Source of the DNA: JABAAI01 sp965242745
Lineage (GTDB): Bacteria; Spirochaetota; Leptospiria; Leptospirales; Leptonemataceae
Direction of reading: 5' to 3'
Assembly: GCA_965242745.1 (NCBI GenBank)
Contig: CBDETG010000013.1
Coordinates: forward strand, 1-64,000
DNA length: 64,000 nucleotides
Shown in pieces: positions 63,378 through 64,000 of the stretch (the stretch's first letter is position 1; every line of letters starts with the position of its first letter). Position numbers and translations under genes: made by a program. The notes beneath the pieces are model-generated. The model did no database searches. It was not told the DNA's origin and saw nothing but the letters and a program-made list of their open reading frames with translations.

Positions 63378-63776
63378 CTACAGAGGGGGGGCCAGTACTA
63401 CAAATAGAATGAGATAAAGGCCATAGCAGATTTCGAGAAGCGCCGCTGTCCTTAGGCCGGGTAATTGCCCGCTTAGTCTGCTATGGATTGTATAAAAAGC
63501 CAAAAATAAAAGAGCTGCGGCATGGAGAAGCAGGCTGGCGAGCAAGGAAGGGTCTTCACGAGAATATAGCAGCAAAAGCAAAGCTGGTGAAATACCGCAG
63601 AAACTCAAGAAAGCCCCCTTGGAAAGCCAGCCTAGAACAAAGGCCCTGCTCTGATACTTGCCTTCCAGATTCATGAAAGCAAGCGCCTTCCTGCTACGGA
63701 ACTGATGAACAAGGCCTAAAATCGCAATAAGAAAGCCCAGGAGTACAGCCGTTGTTCTAAAAGCTTCCCATACCAT
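63378..63776 (-). CDS. Small multi-spanning membrane protein
   Basis: About 132 residues from the ATG at 63776, chosen for AAAGGC upstream; a TTG at 63788 is possible. Four hydrophobic segments: TTAVLLGFLIAILGLVHQF, GAFLSFCGISPALLLLLY, LLASLLLHAAALLFLAFY and LLEICYGLYLILFVVLAPPL. No family is recognised. It ends in a cluster of hydrophobic residues. It lies just downstream of the PP2C gene on the same strand. Confidence 0.7.
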   Translation of the reverse strand: MVWEAFRTTAVLLGFLIAILGLVHQFRSRKALAFMNLEGKYQSRAFVLGWLSKGAFLSFCGISPALLLLLYSREDPSLLASLLLHAAALLFLAFYTIHSRLSGQLPGLRTAALLEICYGLYLILFVVLAPPL

Positions 63777-63827
63777 TTGCCTTTGCAAGAAGCTGCGCGC
63801 CTTAGCATATTCCTAAAAACTGCCGCA

Positions 63828-64000
63828 TTATTGTATTGTTTTACGGCGCAGCATAAGAATTGTAGCGTCATCTCTAAGATTAGGTTCCTCTTGAAAAAGC
63901 AGCAGATCTTTATCTATGAGATTGTGTATATTTCTCAAACTCTCCTTTCTATGCTCTTGGATTACACGATACAAAAGCTCTTCCCCCCAAAACTCTCCCC
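63828..64000 (-). CDS. C-terminal end of a SpoIIE/PP2C-type phosphatase
   Basis: The gene continues past the window end. About 57 codons are visible, ending LRDDATILMLRRKTIQ. RDDATILML is the final conserved motif of PPM/SpoIIE (RsbU-like) serine phosphatases, with the metal-binding aspartates DD. These act in partner-switching sigma-factor or c-di-GMP-type signalling. Upstream sensor domains lie outside the window. Confidence 0.75.
   Translation of the reverse strand, partial: GEFWGEELLYRVIQEHRKESLRNIHNLIDKDLLLFQEEPNLRDDATILMLRRKTIQ

Noticed and set aside
1..64000. tRNA, rRNA, tmRNA and SRP RNA genes
   Set aside because: I looked through the intergenic regions for tRNA T-arms with CCA ends and the SRP GGAAGCAGC loop and found none that I can support.

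Overview
The window reads as chromosomal DNA of a spirochaete, most likely from the Leptospira/Leptonema/Turneriella side of the phylum. The main evidence is a tandem pair of FlaB-type flagellins beginning MIINHNLSA, with the conserved MWFHMGPN (MWLHMGPN) block typical of spirochaete periplasmic flagellar cores. Supporting evidence is an isolated FliL, a diderm envelope gene set (KdsD/KpsF, GspC, an outer-membrane barrel protein, lipoproteins, M23 and LysM peptidases, bactofilin) and a MurE with the DNPR signature of meso-diaminopimelate ligases. The lineage call is inference from these families; no rRNA is present to settle it.

Layout. 0-5.2 kb: valS (5' end off the window, with an apparent frameshift), an envelope protein, kpsF and a small partner gene. 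5.3-6.6 kb: the RNase P RNA gene, then an 0.8-kb array of short repeats. 6.6-14 kb: rpsD, a DsbA-like protein, bactofilin, a zinc-ribbon membrane protein, moaA-moeA and a coupled WD-like protein. 14-17.5 kb: an M14 peptidase and a DUF262/DUF1524 (GmrSD-like) gene lying between direct repeats, followed by an outer-membrane protein. 17.5-29.7 kb: folD, leuCD, fliL, gshA, two flaB genes, a carboxynorspermidine synthase homologue and several poorly known genes. 29.7-34.8 kb: a decayed accessory island with a 5'-truncated Rpn-type nuclease gene, a truncated and frameshifted IS1182-like transposase, a second array of the same short repeats, degenerate repeats, and a GC-rich TSP3/GLUG surface-protein gene without a 5' end. 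34.8-64 kb: mostly housekeeping genes (pabBC fusion, lysS, two oligopeptide ABC ATPases, a very large cyclase/NTPase/TPR protein, rnr, tsaB-tsaE, nth, M23 peptidase, folE, cysS, murE, gspC, an LtaS-type transferase, alaS, and the end of a SpoIIE/PP2C phosphatase). This stretch is interrupted by an AT-rich two-gene insert at 50.7-51.4 kb and small repeat islands.

How the genes fit together. Folate metabolism is represented by folE, folD and pabBC. Translation is represented by valS, lysS, cysS, alaS, rpsD, tsaBE and rnpB. Envelope building is represented by kpsF, murE, gspC, both M23 proteins, bactofilin and the LtaS-like enzyme. Motility is represented by fliL and flaB. Most operons are short and strand changes are frequent.

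The most unusual material is the repeat content. One family has the core GGCAAATCATAGGCATTG and forms two complex arrays 26 kb apart plus solo copies, one of them directly against a start codon. A second family forms a 25-29 nt hairpin (AAGAGCC/GGCTCTT arms) at intergenic and gene-end sites. Other candidates for follow-up are the repeat-flanked DUF262 cassette, the AT-rich gene pair and the reciprocal truncation at the IS/Rpn junction.
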